Shown piece by piece: positions 54,361 through 64,000 of a DNA stretch of 64,000 nt. The notes under the pieces were generated by a model. The model saw only the letters and a list, made by a program, of their open reading frames with translations. It ran no database searches and had not been told where the DNA came from. The DNA lies in assembly GCA_014529385.2 (NCBI GenBank), contig CM043961.1, positions 17,102,978 to 17,166,977 of the forward strand. Reading direction: 5' to 3'. Origin of the DNA: Adiantum capillus-veneris (taxonomy: Eukaryota; Streptophyta; Polypodiopsida; Polypodiales; Pteridaceae). Position numbers and translations under genes: made by a program. Every line of letters begins with the position of its first letter. Position 1 is the first letter of the stretch.

Positions 54361-55769
54361 AGCTATTTGTGTTGAGGACCACTTTACCTCTTTATCATGG
54401 CCGGAAAAGTTTGGCTCAAGAAGAGGAGTTTTTGCTAACAGGAATCATTCCAAAGGAGATTCAGAAGTCTAAGAAGTATGGCTTTGTGCGTAGAGCATAC
54501 AGTTACAAATTGATTGGTGATGTCTTATACATGAAAGGGGCTGATCTCGTATTGAGACGTGTACCTTGGCGGGAGGAGCTTTACAGAGTGTTGGAAGAGA
54601 ATCATGAAGGCGCATGTGGTGGCCATTTTGCTCTAAAGATCACCTTGCATAAGATTTTGCAAGAGGGGTATGTATGGCCTAGTTTGCACAAGGATGTTCA
54701 CCATTGGTGTAGGTCTTGCAATAGGTGTCAAGCATTTGGGAAGAGAGTGTTGAAGCCAAAGCTACGAAAAACCATTATGGCGTTTGATGTGTTTGAAAAG
54801 TGGGGGATTGATGCAATAGGCTCGTTACCTATCACAAGCAGGGGCAAATGCTATATCTTGACGGCAGTGGACTATCTCTCTAGATGGGCAGAGGCTATAC
54901 CAGTAAAACAGATCACTGCAAAGGATGTGGCAAAATTTGTGTATGATGAAATATGTTGCAAGTTTGGGGTGCCATTAGAGCTACTTTCAGATAAGGAACG
55001 GGGATTTAGAGCTAAACTGCTAGACTTCTTATGCACATAGATGAAGATTAGGCACCAACATACCACTCCTTATTACCCGCAGTGTAATGGCTTAAATGAA
55101 AGATTCAATGGTGAGTTGGTACAAATTCTTTCGAAAGTGACAGGGCACCAAGGAAAGAATTGGGATTTGGAATTGCCTAGTGCATTATGGGCTTACCGTA
55201 TGTCCGTGAAGACAGGTACAGGGTTTACTCCATTTCATTTGGTATATGGAAAGGAAGCACTATTGCCTGTGGAAGTAGAGTTGCCTGCAGTAAAGATGCT
55301 AGAGAAGCTACTTGGGCCGTCTAGTGATGCATTCAAAGAGAGGCTCTTACAGTTACAGGAGGTTCAGTTGGATAGGATGAGCGCAATGGAGCATTAAGGG
55401 CAGATGCAGGATAAGGCTTTGGCAAAGATAAATGAAAAGGTCAAAAGTAAGGGTATCAAGAAGCATGACTTAGTTTTGCGTTACAACAGTAAGCTGGACA
55501 ACATCTTCCAAAAGAAGTTTCAAATTAAGTGGGAAGGCCCTTTCAAGGTAGTGGAGTGTTTTCCAAATGGCACATATCAGCTGGCTAACCTGGATGGTGT
55601 TCTACATAAGTCAAGGGTAAATGGATTGCGTCTTAAATTATATCATGCCAGGTTAATGATGGTGGAGCAAGATGAGCTGTCTGTGGAGCAAGCAATGTTG
55701 GTGAAGGATGAGGAGACCTGTGATGCGGCGAGTCTCATATCTCTCTTTACTGCTACTGATCATGAATAA
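54361..55769 (+). pseudogene. Integrase of the Tat-like element
   Basis: One frame with stops at 55038 and 55395. Zinc finger: ENHEGACGGHFALKIT (His pair) and WCRSCNRCQAF (Cys pair). Core: VFEKWGIDAIGSLP (Asp), YLSRWAEAIPVKQ, LELLSDKERGFRAKLLD (Asp), PYYPQCNGLNERFNGELVQI (Glu near 55099), LPSALWAYRMSVKTG, VYGKEALLPVEVELP. C-terminus: FQKKFQIKWEGPFKVVECFP, GTYQLANLDGV. There is no chromodomain. DDE residues are present; only two stops interrupt it. Confidence 0.92.
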
Positions 55770-55797
55770 TCTAGCAGGCTAGGGGATGGGCAAATTA

Positions 55798-56937
55798 TGT
55801 CAGGAGTTTTTTGGAGCAAGGGATTGCGCATATGTACATATACATGCATGGTGCATCAAATAAAGAATTGCCCATTTTCCAGAGCCAGGTGGTTACGTGG
55901 GGCCCACATGTGTGCAGGTAGGACAGGGTGTACATAGTGCATCGATTTTCACTATTACCAGTACCACTGTGTTTTTTCTACAATAAGGAGGAGTTGGTAG
56001 CGCGTAAAACTTCCCGAGGAAGCTATCCGGGGGCCGACGACATGAGGTAAGCAGGTGCGTCAGATGACATCGAGTGGCGTCAGGAGGTCGAACGGGGTCA
56101 ATACTTGCACGCGGAGAAGAATGGACACGACGTGGGTGTTTTCTTGTGATACTTATGCAGAAAGGTCATCATGAGGACCACTTTTTGGGGCCACTTCACG
56201 TGGTTGCGGGATGCATTATTTGAAAAAACTGAGTGCCAGGTGTGCGGATGATGCAAAAAGGTGACAACTATGCACTGCGAGGTCAGTTTTTGGCATGTTC
56301 GGGGTCCGTTTGAGGTCATCTAAAAGGCCACGGGTGCCCAACTAATAAAGCTAAGTGTGGGAATTGAAAAAACTGAGGGAAGACCAGAAAAAACGTGGAG
56401 AAGAGAGGAGGAACAGCCGCAAGTGTGTTTTTGCTGTTTTTGGAGCATTTTTTGGCCCTAAACTGCTCATTCGAGGTCGGATTTGAACACTGTGACATTG
56501 TAGGGTAAGGTTTTTGGGTGTTCCGGACGCAATGGCACTGTCCATTTTGCCAAATTCCTCACAGATTTTCTGCTGTTTTTCTGTGTAATCTTTTTCGATG
56601 AGTGAAGCCTCTGCTTAACTTTGTGGTTGTATCTGGTGTATTTCCTCAATACTGTGTAAACTATTTGCCCCATTGGTGTTGGGCTGAGCTTCATTGAGTC
56701 TAAACAACAGCAATTTGCCTCCTTTGAGCTGAATTGAGAGTGTGTGTGTGAGTGTGTATGTGTGAGTGTTGAGTGGGCAAGTGGGAAATCTCTCTCTTCT
56801 CACTCTGTCTGTGAGTTTCCTGTCTCGGCCAGGCTGGTTGTGTAAGCCGAGTGGTGCCCCATAATGTGTGTGTATCATCCCAAGAGTGTGTGTCGGGTCA
56901 TTATAGAGGCGTTGTGTGTGTTTCCATCCCGCTCACA
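55798..56937 (+). repeat. 3' LTR of the Tat-like element
   Basis: 1,140 bp, TGTCAGGAGTTTT to CCCGCTCACA; followed by ACGT and the copia coding sequence. Confidence 0.93.
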
Positions 56938-58415
56938 ACGTAAGAGGCTCTCCCTCATCTGTCAATATAATGTAATGCAAAGAGGGGTCATAATCTACTC
57001 ATAGACCGTCTTTGACGAGTAGACCGCCTCACCCAATGATCCACATTATCCGGCAATGGATTTACATCAGGTGGCATGATAAAATCATCAACAATGGGCT
57101 GTTGTACATCATTTTCAGCATTGTTTCTTGGCTGCAAATGCCCTTCAGGAGCCTCAATTTGATGTCCAACATCATCTGGCTCAAACATCACTGGATCATC
57201 TACATTTTCAGCCATACGTGGTGCATCCTGAGGGTCAAAAATAGGCGTAACAGGTGGCTGGTCATGCTGAAATTTGACCCTTTTATGGTCATGCTTTGAG
57301 GCACAATTGTTTTGAAGCAGCCTTGCCTCATTAAAAACAGCATCCCGGCTACGTACAACCCTTTTGAGCTGACGTAACCAAATCCTGTAACCCATTTCGC
57401 ATTCTTCACCATATCCCATGAAGAGGCCTTTAATGGACTTCGCATCTAGTTTACTCATCAACTCAGGTCTAACATGCACAAAAGCTTCGCAACCAAAAAT
57501 ACGTAAGTGATCATATGAAGCACGCTTGCCAAACCAAACCTCTTCAGGGATGTCACCTTTCAAAGACATGTGGGGGGATCGATTGCATATATGCACTGCA
57601 GTTTTCAAAGCTTCTCCCCAAAATCCATGAGAGAGATTAGCTGTGGAGAGCATGCATCTCACCCTCTCACAAAGTGTCCTATTGAATCTTTCAGCCACAC
57701 CATTAGAAGAGGGGCTATATGGCACACTAAGCTCCCTCTTAATGCCCAAATTTTCACAAAATTTGTTAAATTCAACACTTATGAACTCCCCCCCATTGTC
57801 CGTACGCAAGCATTTTAGCTTTTTGCCTGTTTGGGTGGTCACAAATGCATGAAATTTCTTAAACGCAGCAAAGGCTTCATCCTTAGACTTAAGCAAATAA
57901 ACCCAAATTTTCCTTGAATGATCATCAACAAAGGAGACAAAATAGCATGCACCTCCCGTAGACTTCGTAGGCAAGCTACATACATCAGAATGTACAAGAT
58001 CAAGCACACAAGATTTACGAGAGACACCAGAGTAATAAGAACGCTTTACTTGTTTGCCATATTGACATTCATTACAAAAGTCAAGCTTTGTGCCTTTAGC
58101 ATCAAGCTTGTTCAAAGTACAAAGTTTAGAAAGACCCTTTTGGCTCATATAGCCAAGCCTCTTATGCCACAACTCCATATGAGAGTTAATTTCAGCCAAT
58201 GCAATAAACTTGCCCAACACTGCCTTTCCATGCATGCAGTAAAGTGTCCCTTTCTTTGTGCCCTTCACAATCAGCCTTGAGCCTTTAGTCATTTTCCATG
58301 ATCCTCTCTCAAACAAGATGCTGTAACCATGCATATCCATCTGACCAACAGAAAGCACTCTTCTTGATTCCCGGCACGTATCTAACATCATGCAAAACAA
58401 GCTCATTTGTGCCAT
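56938..58415 (-). pseudogene. Copia GAG-pre-integrase and integrase of the split element
   Basis: Open for 475 codons on the minus strand (56988-58415). GAG-pre-integrase: ELWHKRLGYMSQKGLSKL and DFCNECQYGKQVKRSYY. Integrase: VLDLVHSDVCSLPTKSTGG (first Asp), FVSFVDDHSRKIWVYLLKSK, CLRTDNGGEFISVEFNKFCE (second Asp), LSVPYSPSSNGVAERFNRTL (catalytic Glu), MSLKGDIPEEVWFGKRASYD, and FVHVRPELMSKLDAKSIKG. The tail VDYDPSLHYI after a stop at 56988 leads to RT, cut at 56938 by the Tat-like element. The integrase part itself shows no internal stop. Confidence 0.94.
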
Positions 58416-58629
58416 CTATGGAGAGATGCACACTGCCAATACCCTCAATGGAACATGCATGATTGTTTTCAAGGTATACATGGCCACGCTTGCCTGCATC
58501 AAAAGTAGAGAAACACTCCTTGATAGGAGTCACATGAAATGAAGCACCGGAATCAACAATCCAAGTCTGTGATAATGCATCATTGACAGTTAACAAAGCA
58601 TCAATAAGATCACTCTTGGTGATCTGCAT
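58309..58629 (-). pseudogene. Copia protease of the split element
   Basis: WIVDSGASFHVTPIKECFST carries Asp-Ser-Gly; HDVRYVPGIKKS marks its end. A frame change near 58350 separates it from the GAG-pre-integrase block. Confidence 0.9.
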
Positions 58630-58674
58630 GTCCTGTGAATGAACATTAAGAGAGGCATCAAAGTCATAAGCATC

Positions 58675-59661
58675 ATCATCTCACAAAGTGGCACACAAGA
58701 TGTCCTCTACATTTGACAGCTCCTCAATCACAATACTAGAAGCCACATTTGCCTTCTCTTTGTCCTTTGAGCTATCCTGTGCGAGTCTTGACTTCCTTCT
58801 CTCTTTCTTTTTGTCTCCGCCATTCTTTTTCCGTTCTAACTCAACTTTATAGTACCTACAATCGGGTTTCTTGTGACCTTTCCTGCCACACTGATAGCAA
58901 GTCACATCACCCTTGCCTTTCCCCTTTCCTTACTCTTACTCTTACTCCTTTGTGCATAAGCATTCTTCTTTTCTGTCCTGCCTCTAACCATGTTGGCAGA
59001 GCTGCCTCCCTCTCCACTTGCTTTCCTCTTGATTTCCTCATTCAAGATAGAACCCCTAACACCATCAAAGGTCAAATTGGGGTTTCATCAATGAAACCAC
59101 CAATGTTTCCCATGACTCAAGTAAGGTCATAAGCAAGAAGATAGCTTTCAGCTTATCATCAAAAGGAGGCAAGCCTGAATCTTGTAACTGTGACAAAGTA
59201 CCTGCGAACAACGACAAGTGCTCCGCAGCGTTTTTGGACTCATCTAGTTGCATGCCAATAAGTTTTCGCATCAAATGCACTTGATTGACAAGCGTTGTAT
59301 TCTCATACATTCCCTTTAACTTCTCCCACACATCAAAAGCAGTTGTGAGACCTTTCACATCAAAGACTGTCTCATCGGTCATGGCCATTTTAATGTATGT
59401 AACAGCCTTTTTGTTCAGGCTAACCCATGCTTCATCCGTCATATTTTGTGGCTTGACTTGTTCGAGTGCCCCTTCACAATCCTTAAGAAATAGGATTCCC
59501 TGGATCCTGTCTTTCCAAAGGTCGAAACCTATTCCATCGAATCTCCTAATCTCGAAGAGATTCTTCACATCCGAAGAAGATGAGGCCATAGTAGCACGAA
59601 TACGCTGAATTTTTGGGCAAAATGCACAAAAACCGGAGTATAGCCTCACAAAGGTGTGCAC
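58675..59661 (-). pseudogene. Copia gag of the split element
   Basis: The likely start is MASSSSDVKN at 59590 (the frame is open from 59661). LWKDRIQGILFLKDCEGAL, AWVSLNKKAVTYIKMAMTD, VWEKLKGMYENTTLVNQVHL and LFAGTLSQLQDSGLPPFDD are copia gag (UBN2-like) features. A stop at ~59065, a frame change, then the knuckle CYQCGRKGHKKPDC (~58858-58899) and a Lys/Arg-rich segment ending at 58681. Confidence 0.92.
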
Positions 59662-60104
59662 TACAGCTCCAAATGGTCATAGGAGTAATTTGGGGCAAAA
59701 TAGGTCGATTTGGGAAAAGGCCTATACTTTCCCCAATGTAGTCGCATCATAAAAACATTTGCAAAAACCTGCGTAAATCTGAAATTTGCTGAAAACACCT
59801 GTTTTAGGACCTGTTTTTCGGCGATTTCAGTGTTTTCGGGTAGCGGTGACTTAGCAAAAGTGTTCCCACACTTTAATACATCATTTGCAAAACCTGTATT
59901 TTGCTGTCATAACCTGTAATTTGCTGATTTTGACCTAATTTCAACCTGTTTCAGGTCAATTTCACTTACCGGGAGCTCTCTAGTGTCCGAGAACGAGTCC
60001 TTTGGCGATGAAATTGCAAAATCTCGCGTGAAAGTAGACCTCCTTGGCTGAAAATCAGCGTTTGCAGGTTTGGGAGCAAACCCTAATTAAGCTCTGATAC
60101 CGGT
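59662..60104 (-). other. Leader and primer site of the split copia element
   Basis: On the minus strand, GGTATCAGAGCTTAATTAGG lies three bases after the LTR end (plus ~60083-60102), matching plant initiator tRNA-Met except for its first base. The rest of the leader (plus 59662-60080) has no gene; AAATTTGCTGAAAACACCTG-like words recur at 59770-59920. Confidence 0.8.
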
Positions 60105-60409
60105 TGATGAGCGCGCGGCGGTGTGCGCAAGTGAAAGAGCACGCGAAGAAGTGCAGGGTGAGTACCTTGCAGAGGAGGCACTGTGTTGCAGGAGGGGAGA
60201 GCTAGCAAAACGAAAGAGGGAGAGAGAGAGAGAGATAGCACACAATATTGGAAGGGGGAACAAGTAAGTGAGTTAAAACTCCCATTCCCTTTATTAATTT
60301 GTATAGGACCAATTTAAAGTTAGTGGCCAAGTTCAATGTGAACTTGGCCAAAGGTTAGTAACCTTTAAAATATACATTAGAGGGGGCCATTTGAGCCTTT
60401 AACCCAACA
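60105..60409 (-). repeat. 5' LTR of the split copia element
   Basis: 305 bp, partner of 42566-42862; followed at 60410 by the TATTC duplication. Contains a GA run. Confidence 0.93.
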
Positions 60410-60411
60410 TA

Positions 60412-60625
60412 TTCTACTCAGCTCCAGCATACGAGCTCATTGACTGCTATCATGTGTCTAGAATATATCACATTAGAACCCATTCTCACAACGACATCGA
60501 GTATACTTATGGCACAAGGGTGAAAATGTTTATTATTGCCAAAAAACTCCCCTGGTTACATCCATATGCAGAACCATCTCCGCAAGTATGGCACAAAATC
60601 TTTCCCAAAACTAAAAAAACTTGCT
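60412..60625 (+). other. Open segment at the copia target site, unrecognised
   Basis: A frame without ATG runs ~70 codons from the insertion point (FYSAPAYELIDCYHVSRIYH; GTRVKMFIIAKKLPWLHPYA) to a stop near 60624. On the other side of the copia an acceptor-like AACTTAG lies at ~42550-42556, so it might be part of a disrupted exon. No family recognised. Confidence 0.2.
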
Positions 60626-60747
60626 ATTGATGTTCTTTATTATTCATCCACTGCTACCTTTGCCTGACCGGGTATGTACCTGTCCGACCGATTTTTGCAT
60701 AAGTGAAAAGTAATATGCACATTACCCTGGTTCCAATGTCCTCTTGT

Positions 60748-60749
<2 letters not shown>

Positions 60750-60823
<74 letters not shown>
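60750..60823. repeat. (GT)n-(GA)n compound microsatellite
   Basis: About 32 bases of GT then about 40 of GA. Frames with runs of VCVCV or RERER are its translations. Confidence 0.97.
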
Positions 60824-60826
<3 letters not shown>

Positions 60827-60849
60827 GGAGCTCTGCAAACCGAAGGGCA

Positions 60850-61792
60850 AAGTTCAAGATCAAAAGGTGCTTATATTCTTTGATGAAGAAGCCAAGGCCG
60901 GCTTCATTTTGATAGAATTGGCGGCTCGACTTTGAATCACGCCTGCAGAAATGAGACCACCGAGAGAGGCAATTCTAGCGGCACCGCGGCGAAATGTTGC
61001 CATAACGCTGTCATAGGCAAACTTCAGTTGCATTGCCACGGGTATCTAGGGCACCAGGACTTTTACATCATGCCTTTGGAGGAGTGTGACATCCTCTTGG
61101 AGATCCCTTGTTTCCACAAATGGTGTCGTGGTTGATATTCGGGCAAGAAAGGCCACTTTGAAGAATGAGAAACATTAAGAAATTGCTCTTGATGTAAAAT
61201 AAAAGGCAAGTCTGTCCCACTTGTATCGGCTTCGGCCTTTTAAAATAGACAAAATCCAATCTTTTTGTTTACTCGATCTACTTGAATAAACTTAATGAAA
61301 TTAAGAACTCGAATCTTTCCGACTTGAAAAAAGAACGACAGAATTCTTGCAAGTTCAGACACGATGTGGGTGGGGAGACTCTAAAGAGTGAGCAGCCCCC
61401 TATACACTTATGCTATGTATAAGGTATACAAATCAGTGGGCGCCCAGACTCTGGGCGGCCGGGCAAGGCACAGACGCCTATACCCCAACAACAATTTCAT
61501 CACCAAAACTGAGATCATATGTATCCGAGTCCGGGTGTGAAACCTATGCCAAAAACAGTGTTTTTGGGACCCGAGAGTGCACAAATAAACTTGCTGCTGT
61601 ACCTGCTGTAATTCAAAGCAAAGTCGACTATTTCTCTGAGGGTTTGCTTGGAGAGCTAACTCTTGAGAGACCTGAAGATCACACAATTGATATGATCCCT
61701 TGCAATTCGCCACCGAATTGGCCACCTTACAGAGTATACAAAGGCTAGAATGAGGGAAATCATTAATCAAGAGAGAGAACTTCTAGAAAAGG
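60850..61792 (+). pseudogene. Chromovirus protease and RT start, truncated by an LTR
   Basis: Protease remains: KVLIFFDEEAKAGFILIELA (the catalytic Asp-Ser-Gly position reads Asp-Glu-Glu) and, in another frame, GYLGHQDFYIMPLEECDILL followed by EIPCFHKW. The RT lead is DYFSEGLLGELTLERPEDHT and PPNWPPYRVYK (61630-61745), then REIINQERELLEK, where the coding is cut by the LTR at 61793. This is the usual chromovirus order, with most of the linker decayed. Confidence 0.8.
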
Positions 61793-62512
61793 TGTCACAA
61801 ACTGCTAACGTGTCAAGTCACTGAAGACCTAGAGGCTTAGGACTCCTTGACCCTAACCCTAGCCAACCTGCAGATCTGGGCAAGGGGCTTTAAACCCTAG
61901 CAGAAGAAGGAGAAGCACGGAAAGTTTACCAACTTACAAAAACTTGCTGAGTGACCCAAAATTAGAATGGGTTAGGATTAAAAACCCAACCCTCAACAAC
62001 TTACAATACCTTGGCCGAGGGGCCCAAGCTACTAAAAGCGCACGCGCGCGCACACACAAACACAAAATTGCGTAATCTGCACAATGACGAGGAAGCTGTG
62101 AGGGCAGCCCGTAAATTGCGGAAGCATGAATCCTATTGACATGGCAGCGCTGTAATGACTAGCCCGCGAAGTGCTAGCAATTAGACCATTTCCTTTTTTA
62201 AGACCTACTACTTTTCATATAATTAATTTTGGATGGGCCTAGGGCCTTTAAAAATCTGTTCTGGACTCTCTCTCTCTCTCTGGCATTCTACCGCGTAGAG
62301 AAGCAGAGCACAGCCACAGAATTATACTCTGTTGAGGCAATATAAAGAAACCGAAAGGGATGCCATCGTTTGGGGCCATTGCAGTCTCGGAGTGAAACTC
62401 CGTCACTCCGTGTCTCGTCCGGATCCTCTCTTTGTTTTTGTCCAGTTGTTTGAAGTGCTAGACGTCTTTCCAAGTGTTCTTTCAATTGGTACCTGGTGCC
62501 CATCTTGCTACA
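61793..62512 (+). repeat. LTR, 720 bp, with primer site and gag downstream
   Basis: TGTCACAAACTG to CTTGCTACA; collinear with 40939-41651. TATA-like region GGGCCTTTAAAAATC at ~62241, CT run at 62267-62281, CGCG/CACA run at 62040-62060. It interrupts a chromovirus RT start. Confidence 0.85.
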
Positions 62513-62513
62513 C

Positions 62514-62527
62514 TGGTATCAAAGCTT
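62514..62527 (+). other. Primer-binding site, tRNA-Met type
   Basis: TGGTATCAAAGCTT, one base after the LTR; one mismatch to TGGTATCAGAGC. Confidence 0.88.
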
Positions 62528-62649
62528 CAATCGTCGTGTGCTTTTCTAAAAGCATTCCGCGGAGTATTTACAATTTCTCCTCGATGGGCTTCGCGACATT
62601 CTCTCAAAGCATCCTCAACAGAATCTCCTAGTTCTGCAGAGCTTTCAGC

Positions 62650-63500
62650 GGTACTTGAATAACATGTTGCCGCTTCAGTTGCCTCAAATTGTTCCTCCTC
62701 CGACGACACCGGAAAGCACAAAAGGTTCTAACCGACAACCTACTCAGTACTCGATTCCGATCAGGGGAGCTTTCAAGAATATGGTTCAATCTCTTGACGT
62801 ATGGCCAATGCCACCGCCTCCTCCACCGTCATCGTAGCCACCTCCCCCACCTTCACCTAGATACAATGGTTGGAGTCCATATGGTTTCCCCTATTATTAT
62901 CTATATCCTAGAATTGCACCAATCAACCAAGGGATTTCAAGGTTGGGAAAATTGCGATAAAATTTTTCACTTTTTCTGGAGTGAAAGATAGGAAGAAAGC
63001 TTGCAGTTCCAGCAGCAATTTGACAACATTTATGCCTTGGTGAACTACACAGAAGAATCAAAGATCTCTCGAGCCGCGAGATTTCTCAAAGATAATGCTA
63101 TTGAATAGCTACCCAGCCACATGCTTCAAGGACTTGGCAAGCTTTCAAGAATATCTTTGCCTAAAGCAACATGACCTCCTTGTTTGAAGTATAGCTTTTG
63201 GCAGAATGGGGTAACCTGAAAATGCTTGCCACGGAAACCATGGATGACTACAACCGAAAGGTCCTTGATGTTTACCTTCCGAAGTCTTTCTTCAAGCTGA
63301 TTACCTTTGCATGGACCAATGCAAGAGCTATATAATCGGGCAAAGCACATTTTCACGTCATGCAATTGGGAAATTGTGATGCTCGTTTGGGCATGCCTTG
63401 GCACAACAGAAACGATGCGACCATCCTGATGCGGAACCGCAGCATCACTTTGCAGCAGAGCAACAAACCGGTCGTCCTTTAAGTTCGGCTGATAGTAACC
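62650..63500 (+). pseudogene. gag of a Ty3/gypsy chromovirus, decayed
   Basis: A Pro-rich N-terminus (WPMPPPPPPSS; PPPPPSPRYNGWSPYG) precedes the capsid-like domain: FDNIYALVNYTEESKISRAA and RFLKDNAIE followed by TAG at 63106-63108 where Trp is expected, then TWQAFKNIFA, EWGNLKMLATETMDDYNRKV and FKLITFAWTNARAI. Several stops and frame changes. A 208-codon frame on the other strand (63126-63752) overlaps it and is rejected. Confidence 0.75.
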
Positions 63501-64000
63501 AACTCCGAATGGTTTTAACTTTGATTTGTGTAACGATACTCTATGAAGTTTTTTTGACAATACTGTTTGAAAAATTGTTTGAAAATACAAATGATCTGTT
63601 TTGAACTTGTTTTTAATGCCGTTTTTTGCATATTTTCGGCTCAAGCTTCCATGAGAGGACTGTTCATGTTTGATGTGGAACCTCTGAATGACGCAGACCG
63701 ATGTTGTGAGGAGCGTTAAGTTGTAAGATGGAAACCTTTGAACGACGCACATTTGGTTCTATCAGTCCACTAAGCTCATGGCCCGGACCTTTTTAGGTTA
63801 TTTGCGGGGGGAGTAAGGAGATAGTCCTTGAGTATCTTCATGCCTAAGAGAATCTAGGAGGAGTGCTCACCGGCGCTCTTTGTTTTTATGTCTTGTAACA
63901 GCAATCTAGAAGCATTTATGTTGCATCGAGATGTGTCAACCATTGAATATTCCTAATTGGGTGAGATTGCCTAGGTATGTAACTTTAGTGCATCGAGACA
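63501..64000. other. Unassigned end of window
   Basis: No domain seen. Two short related words (GGAACCTCTGAATGACGCA near 63679; GGAAACCTTTGAACGACGCA near 63730) suggest a small diverged direct repeat. Confidence 0.4.

Larger units (their letters stand above)
48206..56937 (+). mobile_element. Tat-like Ty3/gypsy retrotransposon with archaeal-type RNase H
   Basis: LTRs 48206-49348 and 55798-56937, a primer site resembling tRNA-Arg complement, purine tract GGCTAGGGGATGGGC before the 3' LTR, and ACGT on both sides (48202-48205, 56938-56941). Order: gag, protease, RT, RNase H, second (archaeal-type) RNase H, integrase. The extra RNase H is the hallmark of the Tat lineage. LTR divergence by eye ~3.5%. 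gag, protease and most of RT share one frame broken by single stops; it is the best preserved autonomous element here. Confidence 0.93.
42566..60409 (-). mobile_element. Copia retrotransposon split by two later LTR-element insertions
   Basis: LTRs 42566-42862 and 60105-60409 flanked by a perfect TATTC duplication (42561-42565, 60410-60414). The element reads on the minus strand: 5' LTR at the right, tRNA-Met primer site, gag, protease, integrase, RT, RNase H, purine tract, 3' LTR at the left. The coding is cut at 48123-48205/56938 and at 44356 by two complete elements with their own duplications; leaving them out restores collinear copia order (about 5.3 kb). LTR divergence by eye is about 6%. 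Confidence 0.95.

Noticed and set aside
57012-58280. Plus-strand ORFs across the copia integrase
   Set aside because: Shadows of the 475-codon minus-strand integrase frame.
63126-63752. 208-codon minus-strand ORF
   Set aside because: It lies opposite a decayed gag with recognisable motifs on the plus strand and has no domain of its own.

Overview
The window is nuclear DNA of a land plant with a large, retrotransposon-filled genome. I see no bacterial operon, rRNA, tRNA gene or CRISPR array. Nearly everything recognisable is an LTR retrotransposon or its remains: plant-type primer-binding sites (tRNA-Met, tRNA-Asp-like, tRNA-Arg-like), polypurine tracts, target-site duplications (TSDs), chromodomain integrases, and long CT/GA/CA microsatellites. 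The mix of lineages would fit a fern or gymnosperm, but I cannot name the species. No host gene is established; two short open segments (41704-42340, 60412-60625) are weak candidates.

Left part (1-7763): a decayed chromovirus pol is split inside its integrase by a 2.7-kb solo LTR (1025-3713). It is followed by its 3' region, an LTR (5271-6882), a second copy of the 3' region and a truncated second LTR.

Large Athila/Tat-like element (7764-30067): two ~910-bp LTRs, a tRNA-Asp-type primer site and a 19-G polypurine tract bracket gag, protease, RT, RNase H, two integrase zinc fingers, the integrase core, a second protease-like domain, a basic 240-residue frame and a long coiled-coil ORF. Arrays of ~285-bp units carrying a 22-bp palindrome lie before gag and again before the coiled-coil ORF. 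A 3.6-kb copia element (19912-23554, TSD GTGAT) is inserted in it.

Middle (30068-42565): broken LTR pieces in both orientations, a minus-strand Pif1-like helicase relic, copia and chromovirus relics, two tRNA-derived SINE-like units, many microsatellites, and LTRs of another family.

Nested stack (42566-60409): a minus-strand copia element (TSD TATTC) was split twice. One insert is a 3.8-kb non-autonomous LTR element with one intact 483-codon ORF of unknown function (44357-48122, TSD GATTA). The other is an 8.7-kb Tat-like gypsy with an additional archaeal-type RNase H (48206-56937, TSD ACGT). LTR divergence judged by eye (~6%, ~5% and ~3.5%) agrees with the nesting order.

Right end (60410-64000): a chromovirus protease/RT-start fragment is cut by an LTR that is followed by a tRNA-Met primer site and a decayed gag. 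Most pol genes carry stops and frameshifts; several stops sit where TGG (Trp) is expected, as methylated-cytosine decay would produce.
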